Below, piece after piece: positions 22,421-32,383 of a DNA stretch of 64,000 bases. The position numbers and the translations under genes were made by a program. Each line of letters opens with the position of its first letter. Positions within the stretch are counted from its first letter, which is position 1. Origin of the DNA: Iris pallida (taxonomy: Eukaryota; Streptophyta; Magnoliopsida; Asparagales; Iridaceae); NCBI GenBank assembly GCA_029216955.1, contig JANAVB010003400.1, positions 14,995,893-15,059,892 on the forward strand. The letters run 5' to 3'. Below the pieces are notes generated by a model that was not told where the DNA came from, searched no databases, and was given only the letters and a program-made list of their open reading frames with translations.

Positions 22421-25400
22421 CGATGGCGACTCTGCTGGGGACTAACTTCTCCACGGCTGAGGAGTTGGTGACACAATCGGATGCAGCCATGCTTGGCTCC
22501 ACTCAACAAAAGATGGTCGCCCGGTTCGACCAACAGGCGTTCGAAGAGATGCTCTCCGACAAGAGCACTGGCCCGGTCCAGAAGCGAGCCCGCACAAAGA
22601 AGGCCCGTAAGGAGTGGAGACCCCGATCCTTCGTTCCTACTGAAGCTCTTACAGAGACACCCTCTGTTGTTCAAAACGGCGAGCAAGATTCCCCTGTGGC
22701 CTCACTTCAGATCGTAGACAACTCTACTGTCCCCAGGTTCGGCAGAAGAAAATACTATGATGCTGGACTTGCAGGGGCAAAGAGGAACTCTATGAGATCC
22801 GAGCCGCATAAGGTTATCAACCGCAGGGAGAAAGCTCATGCGGCTACATCCTTCAGCCGCAGGGAGAAAGCTCATGCGGCTACATCCTCCAGCCACAGGA
22901 AAAAAGCTCATGCGGCTACATCCTTCAGCCGCATGAAGAAAACTCATGCGGCCATATCTGTCAGCCGCATAGCTTTTGCGGCTACAGTTGCCAACTACAC
23001 GAATGAAACTTATGCGGCTGTGGGAGTCAATCGCTTGCAGAAAACCCATGCGGCCACAATTGCCAACCGCATGCGGCCAGTCTGTACGGTCGTGACTCCT
23101 AGCCGCACAAAAACAATTCGTCCGACGGCAGTAGACAGCCACATGCAGACAGCCTGTACGGTGCCCAACTCTAGCCGCATAGCGTCCGTTTCACGCTTCT
23201 CTCGATCAGTCTTCGACCGTCTCTCATGCGGTCCTGACCCTGATGATTCTCTGGATGATAAGCCAGACTCTGTGGCATTCAACTTGGACTTCCCTTATTA
23301 CGTACCCGCAAGTGCTAAAAGAAGGAAGTCTAGGGCAGCGCGGGCGCATCGGGCCCAGTCAGCTGTCCCAACCTCTGACTATCGGGGCGTCCCGTTGACT
23401 ATCACACGGGCCTCGGATGGGAAGTTGTATACAACCGCTCGAGTCCAGCCCCCGACGGCAAATAGACAGAGTGGTTCCTCTGACTTGCGGGAGGCGATCC
23501 TCCACAAACGCAAGGAAAGAGAAGGAGTGTCGGCGTGCAAAGAGTCCTCGCTTGGACATCGCTGCACCCAAATCATCGTCAATTGCTGCTGCAACAACAC
23601 GGTAGTGACGAAAAATCGGCCATCCGTCTTCCAAAGGCTACAGCACCCGAACTCAGAAGATGAGGCACCTCCTGTTGTCTCCTGCAATTTCGCTCAAAAA
23701 GTCCCCGCCGAAAGGAGGGGGAAAAAGACAAGCATCTCCAGTCCCAAGATATCAACCACTACAGCTAAGAAACTGTCTTCTAAACGGTTATCCTCTACCG
23801 GTGTATTCCAACACACCCGTTCAAAGACAAAATCTATCGCGATGGGAAATTCATCATCCACATCGCTAGGGGTTGAGAGAACTGGGGGTAGTACTCCTCC
23901 GAACATCCGCAACAATCTGATGTTTCAAGAAGCCGAGCCCGAGGAAACCACTCTCCCATCGGAGGCAACAGACGCCGATGTCCCCGAGGACATCCATAAC
24001 TCTCAAGACGAAGCAAACTCTGAGGCTGGGGGTACTGCTCCCTCCGAGTCCGAACCCGAAGAGAACATTCCCACCTATCCCGATGACTTCTCGGTGCATG
24101 GGTACGACTCGGAGGGCACATCCTCCACCGTTCCTTCCATCCCTACTCATGTAAGGACGGTTTTCATGACGGACAGCAATCAAGGTGGTTCCAGTGATCG
24201 CCAGCTCATTGACAGTCTCGAAGCCATATTACTTGCTTTGGTCAAGTCTATAGACGAGATTAAAGCAGCCCTGCCAACTCTACAAGGAGGAACCCCCGGT
24301 CAAACAAGTACGGGCCCTGCGGTCAATGTGGATTCGAACTCAGTGGCACCAAACCCGGGCAATAATCCTCCCGAAGTAACAGCCCCTACCGCTACAGACG
24401 AGACCCGAGAAGTAAGGAGAGAGGTCCAGGAGCTCCGAGCCACGTTCCATGCCCGAGAGAACGCTCAAGATCTCAGAATACGGCAACCATACCCTGCTGA
24501 ATGGAGGGATGTTCTATTCCCACCAAGATATAAGCCGTTCAATATCAACCCGTATGATGGCAAAACCTCAGCAAGTCGGTACATCACTTACTTTGAGGTC
24601 ACCACCGACCATCTGCCTCATGATGATGCGATCCTCACACGGTTATTCATCGGGGTATTGGAAGGAGTCGCCTTCGATTGGTACCGCAATCTACCGGACA
24701 ACTGCATCCACTCCTTCGCCGGCTTCAAGCGCCTGTTCTTGGAACGATTCTACGAAGTAGGACAGGACGTCACCATGTCCACTCTCATGGACGTCGTCCA
24801 AGGGGAGAAGGAGTTGACAAGGAACTACATCGAGCGGTTCTGCCAGACCGCCATGAAGCTGCCTTCCGGAAATCCAGATTCCTCTTTGATTGAAATTTGC
24901 CAAAAGAGACTGCTTCCAACGATCAGTCTCTGGATGGGCGAAAGTCTATTCAAAGATTGGAAGGCGTTCATCATCAGCGCCACAAACATCGAAGAACGAC
25001 TGAAAAAGGCTCGCCAACTAGGATTGCATATCTCAGAAGGAGAAAACAAGGGCAAGCGTCCCAACAACGATAATGGGGGTAACCCCTCCAACAATCAGGA
25101 CAGCAAGGGAAAGCAGGCTATGGTGGTCGACACGGCCCAGAAGCCCGAGCCACAAACAGCAGACAAACAATGGCCTCAGATCACTTACTCTTTCGAAGAC
25201 GGCCACGTCAAGCCTATCTTGGACATGCTCATACAAGGAGGTAGAATTCAGCTTCCTCCACCGAGGCGGGAACCTCGGCCGGCTGATTTGGAGAATCCAA
25301 AATTCTGCCATTACCACCGTTATGTACACCACGCTACACACGACTGTTACCAACTAAAATGGTACATCCAAAGCCTCATCGATTCGAACGCTCTGGCCAT

Positions 25401-26115
25401 CGACTTCGAAGAGGTAACTGTAGCAGCCAATATGGTGTCCGTACAATTCGGCAGCTTCTCTACGACGGAGACTCAGGACGGGGTAATCCTCGTCCCTCTG
25501 GCGACAATGGAGATTACCAATCTTCCACCTCCCCGGAAACAGGCCGCTGGTCTAATACCTCTCACCACCTCACGAGGAGAGGTCATGTGGGTCCATCCAG
25601 ACTTGGTATCAGAAGTAACTCGGCCTACACCATCTCCCACCAACAGAAAGAAGAGTAGAAAAATCAGGACCTGCCACACCATCTCAGCAGACAACGAGGA
25701 AAATACAGCCGTCGTCATGCGGTCTGGAGCGCAATCCCAACCTGTGGTTGACAGCCCAGCTGAAAATCATCAACCTACTACAACTGATGCTCCGGGACCG
25801 GCTCAGCCTTCGACGACCGACAAGCCTAGGCCGAAGGAGACTCGCTTCGACAAATCCCTCCGAAAGGACGCAGCCCAAGGGCTAGAGAGGCCCTATAACT
25901 TTGACATCTTAGCACAATTGGCTAACACTCCGGCCAAATTGTCACTATACGAACTCCTAAAGCTCTCCAAGGACGTTCGTATTGCATTGAGCGAAGCACT
26001 CCAAAATGCCGATGCTTATCTGGCTCAATCCAACCTCACCGGGGAGGACTCACCCGTGGATCTCCAAGACAGCGCCTGCACGGGAGCAATGCCCAACATC
26101 GTCTTCACTCCGTAG
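22411..26115 (+). CDS. gag (with pre-protease region) of Tat element C
   Basis: An open frame of 1,234 codons. The ATG at 22411 is inside the last ten bases of the LTR and the frame crosses the primer site (22424-22441). The long N-terminal extension (about residues 1-680) has a 12-residue repeat (SRREKAHAATSF type, residues about 135-240), a SVFDRL/SVFQRL motif used twice, and an acidic stretch. The Retrotrans_gag core is about residues 690-870 (PFNINPYDGK, DWYRNLPDN, FLERFYEVGQ). A knuckle-like CHYHRYVHHATHDC is near residue 967. It would form the capsid and bind element RNA. The frame stops at a TAG (26113) where element B has CAG; beyond it the frame continues to 27156, so the stop is probably a recent C-to-T change. 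A usual Ty3 gag is much shorter. Confidence 0.88.
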   Translation: MANTMATLLGTNFSTAEELVTQSDAAMLGSTQQKMVARFDQQAFEEMLSDKSTGPVQKRARTKKARKEWRPRSFVPTEALTETPSVVQNGEQDSPVASLQIVDNSTVPRFGRRKYYDAGLAGAKRNSMRSEPHKVINRREKAHAATSFSRREKAHAATSSSHRKKAHAATSFSRMKKTHAAISVSRIAFAATVANYTNETYAAVGVNRLQKTHAATIANRMRPVCTVVTPSRTKTIRPTAVDSHMQTACTVPNSSRIASVSRFSRSVFDRLSCGPDPDDSLDDKPDSVAFNLDFPYYVPASAKRRKSRAARAHRAQSAVPTSDYRGVPLTITRASDGKLYTTARVQPPTANRQSGSSDLREAILHKRKEREGVSACKESSLGHRCTQIIVNCCCNNTVVTKNRPSVFQRLQHPNSEDEAPPVVSCNFAQKVPAERRGKKTSISSPKISTTTAKKLSSKRLSSTGVFQHTRSKTKSIAMGNSSSTSLGVERTGGSTPPNIRNNLMFQEAEPEETTLPSEATDADVPEDIHNSQDEANSEAGGTAPSESEPEENIPTYPDDFSVHGYDSEGTSSTVPSIPTHVRTVFMTDSNQGGSSDRQLIDSLEAILLALVKSIDEIKAALPTLQGGTPGQTSTGPAVNVDSNSVAPNPGNNPPEVTAPTATDETREVRREVQELRATFHARENAQDLRIRQPYPAEWRDVLFPPRYKPFNINPYDGKTSASRYITYFEVTTDHLPHDDAILTRLFIGVLEGVAFDWYRNLPDNCIHSFAGFKRLFLERFYEVGQDVTMSTLMDVVQGEKELTRNYIERFCQTAMKLPSGNPDSSLIEICQKRLLPTISLWMGESLFKDWKAFIISATNIEERLKKARQLGLHISEGENKGKRPNNDNGGNPSNNQDSKGKQAMVVDTAQKPEPQTADKQWPQITYSFEDGHVKPILDMLIQGGRIQLPPPRREPRPADLENPKFCHYHRYVHHATHDCYQLKWYIQSLIDSNALAIDFEEVTVAANMVSVQFGSFSTTETQDGVILVPLATMEITNLPPPRKQAAGLIPLTTSRGEVMWVHPDLVSEVTRPTPSPTNRKKSRKIRTCHTISADNEENTAVVMRSGAQSQPVVDSPAENHQPTTTDAPGPAQPSTTDKPRPKETRFDKSLRKDAAQGLERPYNFDILAQLANTPAKLSLYELLKLSKDVRIALSEALQNADAYLAQSNLTGEDSPVDLQDSACTGAMPNIVFTP
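22424..22441 (+). other. Primer binding site, element C
   Basis: TGGCGACTCTGCTGGGGA, identical to element B and three bases after the LTR end ATGGCAAACA. Confidence 0.82.
22803..23077 (+). repeat. 36 bp coding repeat with inverted GCCGCA / ATGCGG pairs
   Basis: ATGCGG cores at 22838, 22874, 22910, 22946, 22976 (TTGCGG), 23012, 23048 and 23071. Steps are 36 bp with one 30 bp step. Each core is preceded by its inverse (AGCCGCA), so arms such as AGCCGCATGA and TCATGCGGCC can pair over a 7-8 base loop. Each unit encodes 12 residues. Element B has the same layout at 16010-16210. Confidence 0.88.
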
Positions 26116-27156
26116 GACATACTCATCAAAACCAAACTACATGATCGCCCGCTATACTACACGGGATACATCGGCGACGTAAAGGTGGATCGGATGTACA
26201 TTGATCCTGGCTCTTCCATAAGCATTATCCCGAAGGGTCTGCTATATCATCTCCGCATCCCAATGCATCGCCTGACACCTACAAGCACCGCCATCAGCGG
26301 TTTTAATTCGGGCAGGAGCTACCCTATTGGAAAGATTCGTCTGAAGTGTCAAATTGGCGATCTCCAATCCGAAGTCACCTGCTATGTCATAGATACAGAC
26401 ACTTCTTACAACATCCTCTTGGGGCGCCCATGGATACACGATTATATGATCGTGCCTTCCACGCTACACCAGTGCTTCAAATACGTCGACAAACACGGCT
26501 TCGTGAAGACAGAATTTGTTGATATCGATCCCTTCAAAGGGGTCGAATCTTACTACTCGGACTCCTGCCTATACGAAAAGTCGAAGAGGCGCCTTGATAA
26601 AGGAAATAAACAAGCTAATACCGAGACGGCCACAGGATCAGAAGAGCCTCTGACGATCCACCTCCAAGCTCGCAAACCGGGAAGGTCCGCACCCCTTACT
26701 GCCACTCTGCGGAAAGTCGCGATCAGCCTCTCGACGCGGGAAGAGCAGATGATAATCCGGCTGCCAAGGTCCGACCAATTGCCAAGACCCACAACGGAGC
26801 CACTGACAATCAGGCTGCCGAGAGCCGGCCAGCCGCAAACGGAGAAGCCCAATCCCTCGGACAAGCCGATGACGATACGCCTTCCCAAGAAGGGTCGTCA
26901 CCCCGATGCAAAGTCTGGGGCTTCTAGCGAGCCAACAACTCCCCGCCCAGCATCAACTACCAAACTGGGGGTCGCTAGTTTGCCAACAACCCCACGTTCT
27001 GCTCCACCCATGGAGCCCCTGATAATCAAGTTGCCCAAGTCATCCTCTCAGTCTGCATTTACACAGGGGGTAGCCGAAGAAGAGTCGGAGCGGGCCAAGT
27101 ATGTGGCTGCTCACAGTGAGACTTGCTCATGTTGCCCATCAACGGCAAGTTTCTGA
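26116..27156 (+). pseudogene. Protease and truncated pol linker of Tat element C
   Basis: This continues the gag frame after the TAG at 26113. The active site IDPGSSISIIPKGLL is at about 26200 with all key residues, followed by YVIDTDTSYNILLGRPWIHD. Then come the IRLP-type repeats (EPLTIHLQ, EQMIIRLPR, EPLTIRLPR, KPMTIRLPK, EPLIIKLPK; 26640-27040). At about 27117-27119 the linker jumps to the last codons of integrase in another frame and stops at 27154. Compared with element B about 4.0 kb is missing (positions matching 20186 to 34443, not counting C itself). The join shares 2 bp (GA). Confidence 0.85.
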
Positions 27157-27205
27157 AGAAGTATTACGTCCGAAATGACATCCTCAAAAAAAAATCCCCG
27201 ATGAT

Positions 27206-27490
27206 TGAGTTATGTACCCTCTGGTACCGCTGAACTCACATTCCGCCTCCAAATTTCCCAGATTGGTGAGTTATGTACCCCCGGTGCCGCTGAACTCACA
27301 TTCTGCCTCCAAATTTCCCAGATCATTGAGTTATGTACCCGCTGGTGCCGCTGAACTCACATCCACAATATTCCAAATTATCGAGTCATGTACCCGCTGG
27401 TGCCGCTGAACTCACATCCACAAACATTTCCCAGATCATCGAGTCATGTACCCGCTGGTGCCTCTGAACTCACATCCTGGTCACTCTTTC
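27206..27490 (+). repeat. GAGT(T/C)ATGTACCCGCTGG repeats, element C 3' region
   Basis: Five units of roughly 55-61 bp, each starting GAGT(T/C)ATGTACCC and containing GCCGCTGAACTCACAT. The same family follows the integrase of element B (34520-34800). No protein is encoded. Confidence 0.88.
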
Positions 27491-27589
27491 AGATAGCAAG
27501 TCATGTATGACCATACCTCTGAACTTTCTTCCTGAAAGAAATCCTCCCTCATGATCCACTACCCGCACTCTCAGTGCACAAAAAGGGTA

Positions 27590-28790
27590 ACAGATCTGCA
27601 AATTTCCAAAACGGCCATGTCCTCATTACCTCTGAGTCGTTTCACTTCCGCCAAAAAACAAATCACTCCTTTACATAGAACTTCCATGTCCTCATTGCCT
27701 CTGAGTCGTTCTATGTACCCTCCTTCATTGAGCCCACTCCTGCCATGCCCTCATTGCCTCTGAGTAGGAAGGCTCCGTCGAAGAAACCCTCATATTTGCC
27801 ATGTCCTCATTACCTCTGAGTAAATATGTTGGCCCTCCCTCGACTTATTATCCGTACCAAAAAAACAAAAACCCCAGGGTACGCCAAGGATAATAGGTCC
27901 ACAAATATCCTCCGTTGAGTCCACTCCTACCATGTCCTCATTACCTCTGAGTAGGAAGACTCCACGGTAAAACTCTCATACTTGACATGTCCTCATTACC
28001 TCTGAGTAAATATGTTAGTTCCCTTTCATCCTATTATCCGTATCCTGAACCAGGATACGCCAAGGATAATAGGCCCACAAATATCCTCCGTTAAGTCCAC
28101 TCCTATCATGTCCTCATTACCTCTGAGTAGGAAGACTCTACGGTAAAACTCTCATACTTGACATGTCCTCATTACCTCTGAGTAAGTATGTTAGTTCCCT
28201 TTCATCCTATTATCCGTATCCTGAACCAGGATACGCCAAGGATAATAGACCCACAAATATCCTCCGTTAAGTCCACTCCTACCATGTCCTCATTACCTCT
28301 GAGTAGGAAGACTCCACGGTAAAACTCTCATACTTGACATGTCCTCATTACCTCTGAGTAAGTATATTAGTTCCCTTTCATCCTATTATCCGTATCCTGA
28401 ACCAGGATACGCCAAGGATAATAGGCCCACAAATATCCTCCGTTAAGTCCACTCCTACCATGTCCTCATTACCTCTGAGTAGGAAGACTCCACGGTAAAA
28501 CTCTCATACTTGACATGTCCTCATTACCTCTGAGTAAGTATGTTAGTTCCCTTTCATCCTATTATCCGTATCCTGAACCAGGATACGCCAAGGATAATAG
28601 GCCCACAAATATCCTCCGTTGAGTCCACTCCTACCATGTCCTCATTACCTCTGAGTAGAAAGACTCCACGGTAAAACCTCCATACTTACCATATCCTCAT
28701 TACCTCTGAGTAAGTATGTTGGTTCTCTCTCGTCTTATTATCCGTACCCTGAACCCGGGTACGCCAAGGGTAATAGGTCCACAAATGTCC
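27590..28790 (+). repeat. 176 bp tandem array with two-tier hairpins
   Basis: CATGTCCTCATTACCTCTGA is repeated many times. The unit starting with it recurs at 27931, 28107, 28283, 28459 and 28635, exactly 176 bp apart. Each unit holds a hairpin (for example 28030-28073): outer arms CCTATTATCC / GGATAATAGG, inner arms GTATCCTG / CAGGATAC. Related hairpins are near 27843 and 28734. Element B has fewer and less regular units. Confidence 0.92.
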
Positions 28791-29760
28791 TCTGTTGACC
28801 ACAAATGTCCTCTGTTGACCACAAATGTCCTCTGATGACCACAAATGTCCTCAGTCGACCACAGATGCTGTACTGGGTCTCCAGTACACGCCCATCCCTT
28901 CTCTATCATGCCTAGGAGCCCGGTTGCTCCCTGGCATTCTCTCGAGTACCAAAAAACTTCTATAGCTGTCTTATCGCGAAGTTATTCTAGGTATTCCTCT
29001 TCAAAACTTGTTACTCGTACCTAAAACTAAGGTACGTCCAGGGTAACAGGTCCACAAATAATCCTCCAGCAGGTCCAATTCCACAAACACCACAAGTACA
29101 AGAAAGAGAAGATGAGTTGAAATATGCTCATTTATTCAAAATTCAAAGTACTACATCATCTGGGATCACATCCCTTGACAAAAAAAAATAGTGAAAGAAA
29201 ACAGAAAACTGTTCACTGCTCCATGGTATTCTTTCGCCCGATACCAAGAACCTCCATATCCGCCTTACCGCGGAGTTGTCCTAGTTATCCCTATCAAACT
29301 TATTATCCGTACCTAAAACCAAGGTATGCCAAGGATAATAGGCCCACAAATGTCCTCTGCTGACCACAAATACCGTACTAGGTCCCTTAGTACATCCACA
29401 TCTTTTCTCATCATCACATACTTTCAGAGCCCAGCTGTTCCATAGCATTCTTTCACCCAATGCATAGAACTTCCACGTTGATATCACCTCTGAGTTGTTC
29501 TATGTATCCTCATTCGAGCTCACTCCTACCATGTCCATATCACCGCTGAGTAGGAAAGCTCTACCATCAACCTTATATTTACCACGTCCATACCACCTCT
29601 GAGTAAATATGATGGTTCCCTCTCTCAACTTATTATCCGTACCTAAAACCAAGGTACGCCAAGGATGATAAGTCCACATAAAATCTCCAGCGGAAGTACC
29701 CAAACCTATCACGTCCATGCTACCTCTGATTGGATTGCCACACCTAAACAAATCTATTTT
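28791..29760 (+). repeat. Degenerate 3' repeats and antisense-gene remnant, element C
   Basis: Short repeats (ACCACAAATGTCCTCTGTTG, 28780-28862) and further hairpin units near 29005, 29296 and 29628. At about 29106-29215 is a stretch resembling the 3' flank of the antisense gene in element B (35870-35975). The antisense gene itself is absent. No ORF of note. Confidence 0.65.
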
Positions 29761-29831
29761 CCATGCTTCTTATTCAAAGTGTTCCAAATTTGCAATTTGG
29801 AAACTTTGAAGGGGGTCCTGTAGAAGCATGG
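29761..29831 (+). promoter_or_regulatory. Polypurine tract inside a two-stem structure (element C)
   Basis: Outer stem CCATGCTTCT (29761-29770) / AGAAGCATGG (29822-29831). Inner hairpin 29775-29808 with arms CAAAGT-G-TTCCAAATT and AATTTGGAAACTTTG. Polypurine tract AAGGGGGTCC at 29809-29818. Two inner base pairs differ from element A in a compensating way. Confidence 0.8.
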
Positions 29832-31244
29832 AAAATATTACTTTTAGTCCCACATCGGAAAGGAGAAGAAAATACTAAAGGAAATGATTCATACGGCCAG
29901 AAAAGGTCCATGCGGCTCAGAGAACTCATGCGGCTCAAGGAATCATGCGGCATAAGGAGCTATGCGGCCTAAGGCCTTCCATACGGCTCAGAGGACACGT
30001 GACCTGATAGTGCTCCCCTCCGAACCATGCTGCATTAATTGCTATGACGGCTGACCCCTCTGAAAAGTTGACAGCCCTGACACAAAGGCAGGTAATTATG
30101 ACTCTGTCATAATGATGAATCTCTAGGGAAGAGGAAAGAAATCTCTGACACAAATCCTCCGAGAGCCATAAAAATGCCACGTAGCCTTGCCACGTGGGCA
30201 TTCATATGCGGCTCGCTTTTCATGCGACTCGAGCAGAAGACTTCCCATACGGCTCAGAGTGAATCCATCCTATGCAGCCCAGGCCATGAAAGCCTCATGC
30301 GGCTCGAGGGAGGATTCTCATGCGATTCAAGAGGATCATGTCTATGCGGCCCAGGCGGATATATACCTATGCGGCCCACAAGGATTACTCCTCTGTGGTT
30401 AGAGGACTCAAGTGAGGGCCACTGCCCACGCAGCCCTGACACGTGTGCTTAACCATATGCGGCTCACATTCATATGCGGCTCACATTCATATGCGGCTCA
30501 CTAGTCATGCGGTCTAGATCCCCCCAGCAGCTCCTAGGACACGTGTCCTAAGCCGATTAATTCCTCAGATTTGCTGCCATTAAAGATTGGGTCAAATCCC
30601 AATAAATCTGGGATACGTGGCAGAAGAATAGATCTGATTTATTCGCAGATATCAGAAAATCAATACAAGGAAGATTTATTTCAATCAGCATTAATTGCTC
30701 ATGGGATTTGGTGTAATCTACACCTAATGGCCCAGATTCATCATAATTAAAACGAATGGCCAAGATGGACTAATCCCCAAGCCGCCGCCATCTTCAAGAG
30801 CTAATTATTGGCAACCCTAATGATCATATCCTACTATTATAAATAGCAAGGTGCCATTCTCTTGTAAGACATATGCAATTTCAGAGAGAAAAATACGTAT
30901 ATACAGAGAGACTCCCCAATAGTCAGAGAGAAGAATACGCAGAGAGAGAGAGAGAAGCCAGAAGAGCAACAGAGGAGCAAGAAGAGCATTTCTTCATCAA
31001 TGCCAACCATCTTTTCACAAGGAGCCAAGGCTGCATACCGATCGTCCAAGGAGTAAGGCAGGGCTGCCGTCGCCTTCCCGAGCCTCTATCGTCACCCCCC
31101 AGAATCTAAAATAAACAATTGTACTTAGACTACTGTACCTAGGTTTTCGTTCCTAGGCTTTCTTTGTACAAGCGAGTTTGTAACGTGAAGTAAAAGTTCG
31201 GTCCTCCGATAATTGTTCTGTTCTTTTATATTTCATGGCAAATA
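29819..31244 (+). repeat. 3' LTR of Tat element C
   Basis: 1,426 bp, very similar to 20984-22420. Visible differences are three rather than four 17 bp units (30457, 30474, 30491) and a terminal ATA where the partner has ACA. The TATA box is at 30838-30845. Confidence 0.95.
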
Positions 31245-31249
31245 AAGCC

Positions 31250-32355
31250 TGACAGACGAAGAGCGAGAATCGCTGCTGGAACTTGTCAAAGAATATATTG
31301 ATGTGTTCGCCTAGTGCTATGAGGACATGCCGGGGTTAAATCCCGATATTGCTCTACACAAACTCAACATTCGGCCAGATGCAAAGCCAGTCAAGCAACA
31401 ACAGCGACGCTTCCGTCCGGGCATCATGGATGCGATCGAAGCCGAAGTCAACAAGCTGATAGCCAGCGGCTTCATTCGTGAGGAGAAATATCCTGATTGG
31501 GTCGCCAACATAGTACCCGTCCTCAAGAAGAATGGAAAGATTCGAATCTGTATCGACTTCTGCAATCTGAATGAGGCATGCCCCAAAGATAAATTCCCCC
31601 TCCCTATCACAGACATCATGATTGACAATACCTACAGCTTCGAACGTATGTCATTCATGGATGGCTTCTCAGGATACAACCAAATCAAGATGTCTCCTGA
31701 CGACGAAAAGCATACATCATTCCGAACACCGATTGGCACATACTGCTATACAGTTATGCCTTTCGGTTTAAAGAATGCCGGTGCCACATATCAAAGATCC
31801 ATGAGTATCATCTTCAGAGACCACTTACGCAAGACGATGGAGTGCTATGTTGATGACATCGCCGTCAAGAGTCGCTGTAAGGGAGACCATCTGCAGGATC
31901 TGAGGACAGTATTCGACCTGATGCGAGTACACAACCTGAAAATAAATTCTACAAAATCTTTCTTGGGCGTATCCAGCAGAAAGTTCTTGGGTTTCATCAT
32001 CACCGCACAGGGTATCCACATGGACCTCGAGAAGATGAAGGCGATCATGGAGATAGGTCCCCCGAGAAATCTTCACGAACTCAGAGGCCTTCAAGGGAGG
32101 CTAGCTTACATTAGAAGGTTCATCTCTAACCTCTCCGGGCGATGTCGACCATTCACCTATCTCATGAAGAAAGGTGTCTCATTCGTATGGGATGAAGAAT
32201 ATCAGCGTGCCTTCGACAGCATCAAAGAATATTTGTCGAACCCTCCAGTCCTGGTGGCCCCGGTTGCTGGAAAACCATTCCTGCTCTATGTACGCACAAT
32301 GGAGCATTCCTTTGGCGCCCTGCTAGCTCAAAACAATGACGTAGGCCATGAATAA
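31250..32355 (+). pseudogene. Reverse transcriptase of Tat element B
   Basis: Copies element RNA into DNA. Pol resumes here in the same frame left at 20983. A TAG at 31312 sits where the family has Trp (VFAW). RT motifs follow: PVKQQQRRFRPG, LIASGFIREEKYPDWVAN, KKNGKIRICIDFCNLN, FSGYNQIKM, TYCYTVMPFGLKNAG and the active site CYVDDI (about 31845), then KFLGFIIT and the connection domain. The catalytic YVDD is kept. The frame ends at a TAA (32353), and a frameshift follows before RNase H. Element C lacks this region. Confidence 0.92.
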
Positions 32356-32383
32356 GCCATATATTACCTCAGTCGAATGATGA

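Larger units (their letters stand above)
20984..31244 (+). mobile_element. Tat element C, nested, deletion derivative
   Basis: 10,261 bp inserted in pol of element B with a perfect AAGCC duplication (20979-20983 and 31245-31249). It has both LTRs, primer site, a long open gag, protease and part of the linker, a repeat-rich 3' region and a polypurine tract. RT, RNase H and integrase are missing (join at about 27120), as is the antisense gene; only a remnant like the gene's 3' flank remains (about 29106-29215). It is younger than B by nesting and by its better-kept frame. Confidence 0.93.

Noticed and set aside
22411..31244. Element C as a fully autonomous retrotransposon
   Set aside because: There is no RT, RNase H or integrase motif between 27156 and 29819; that interval is repeats only.
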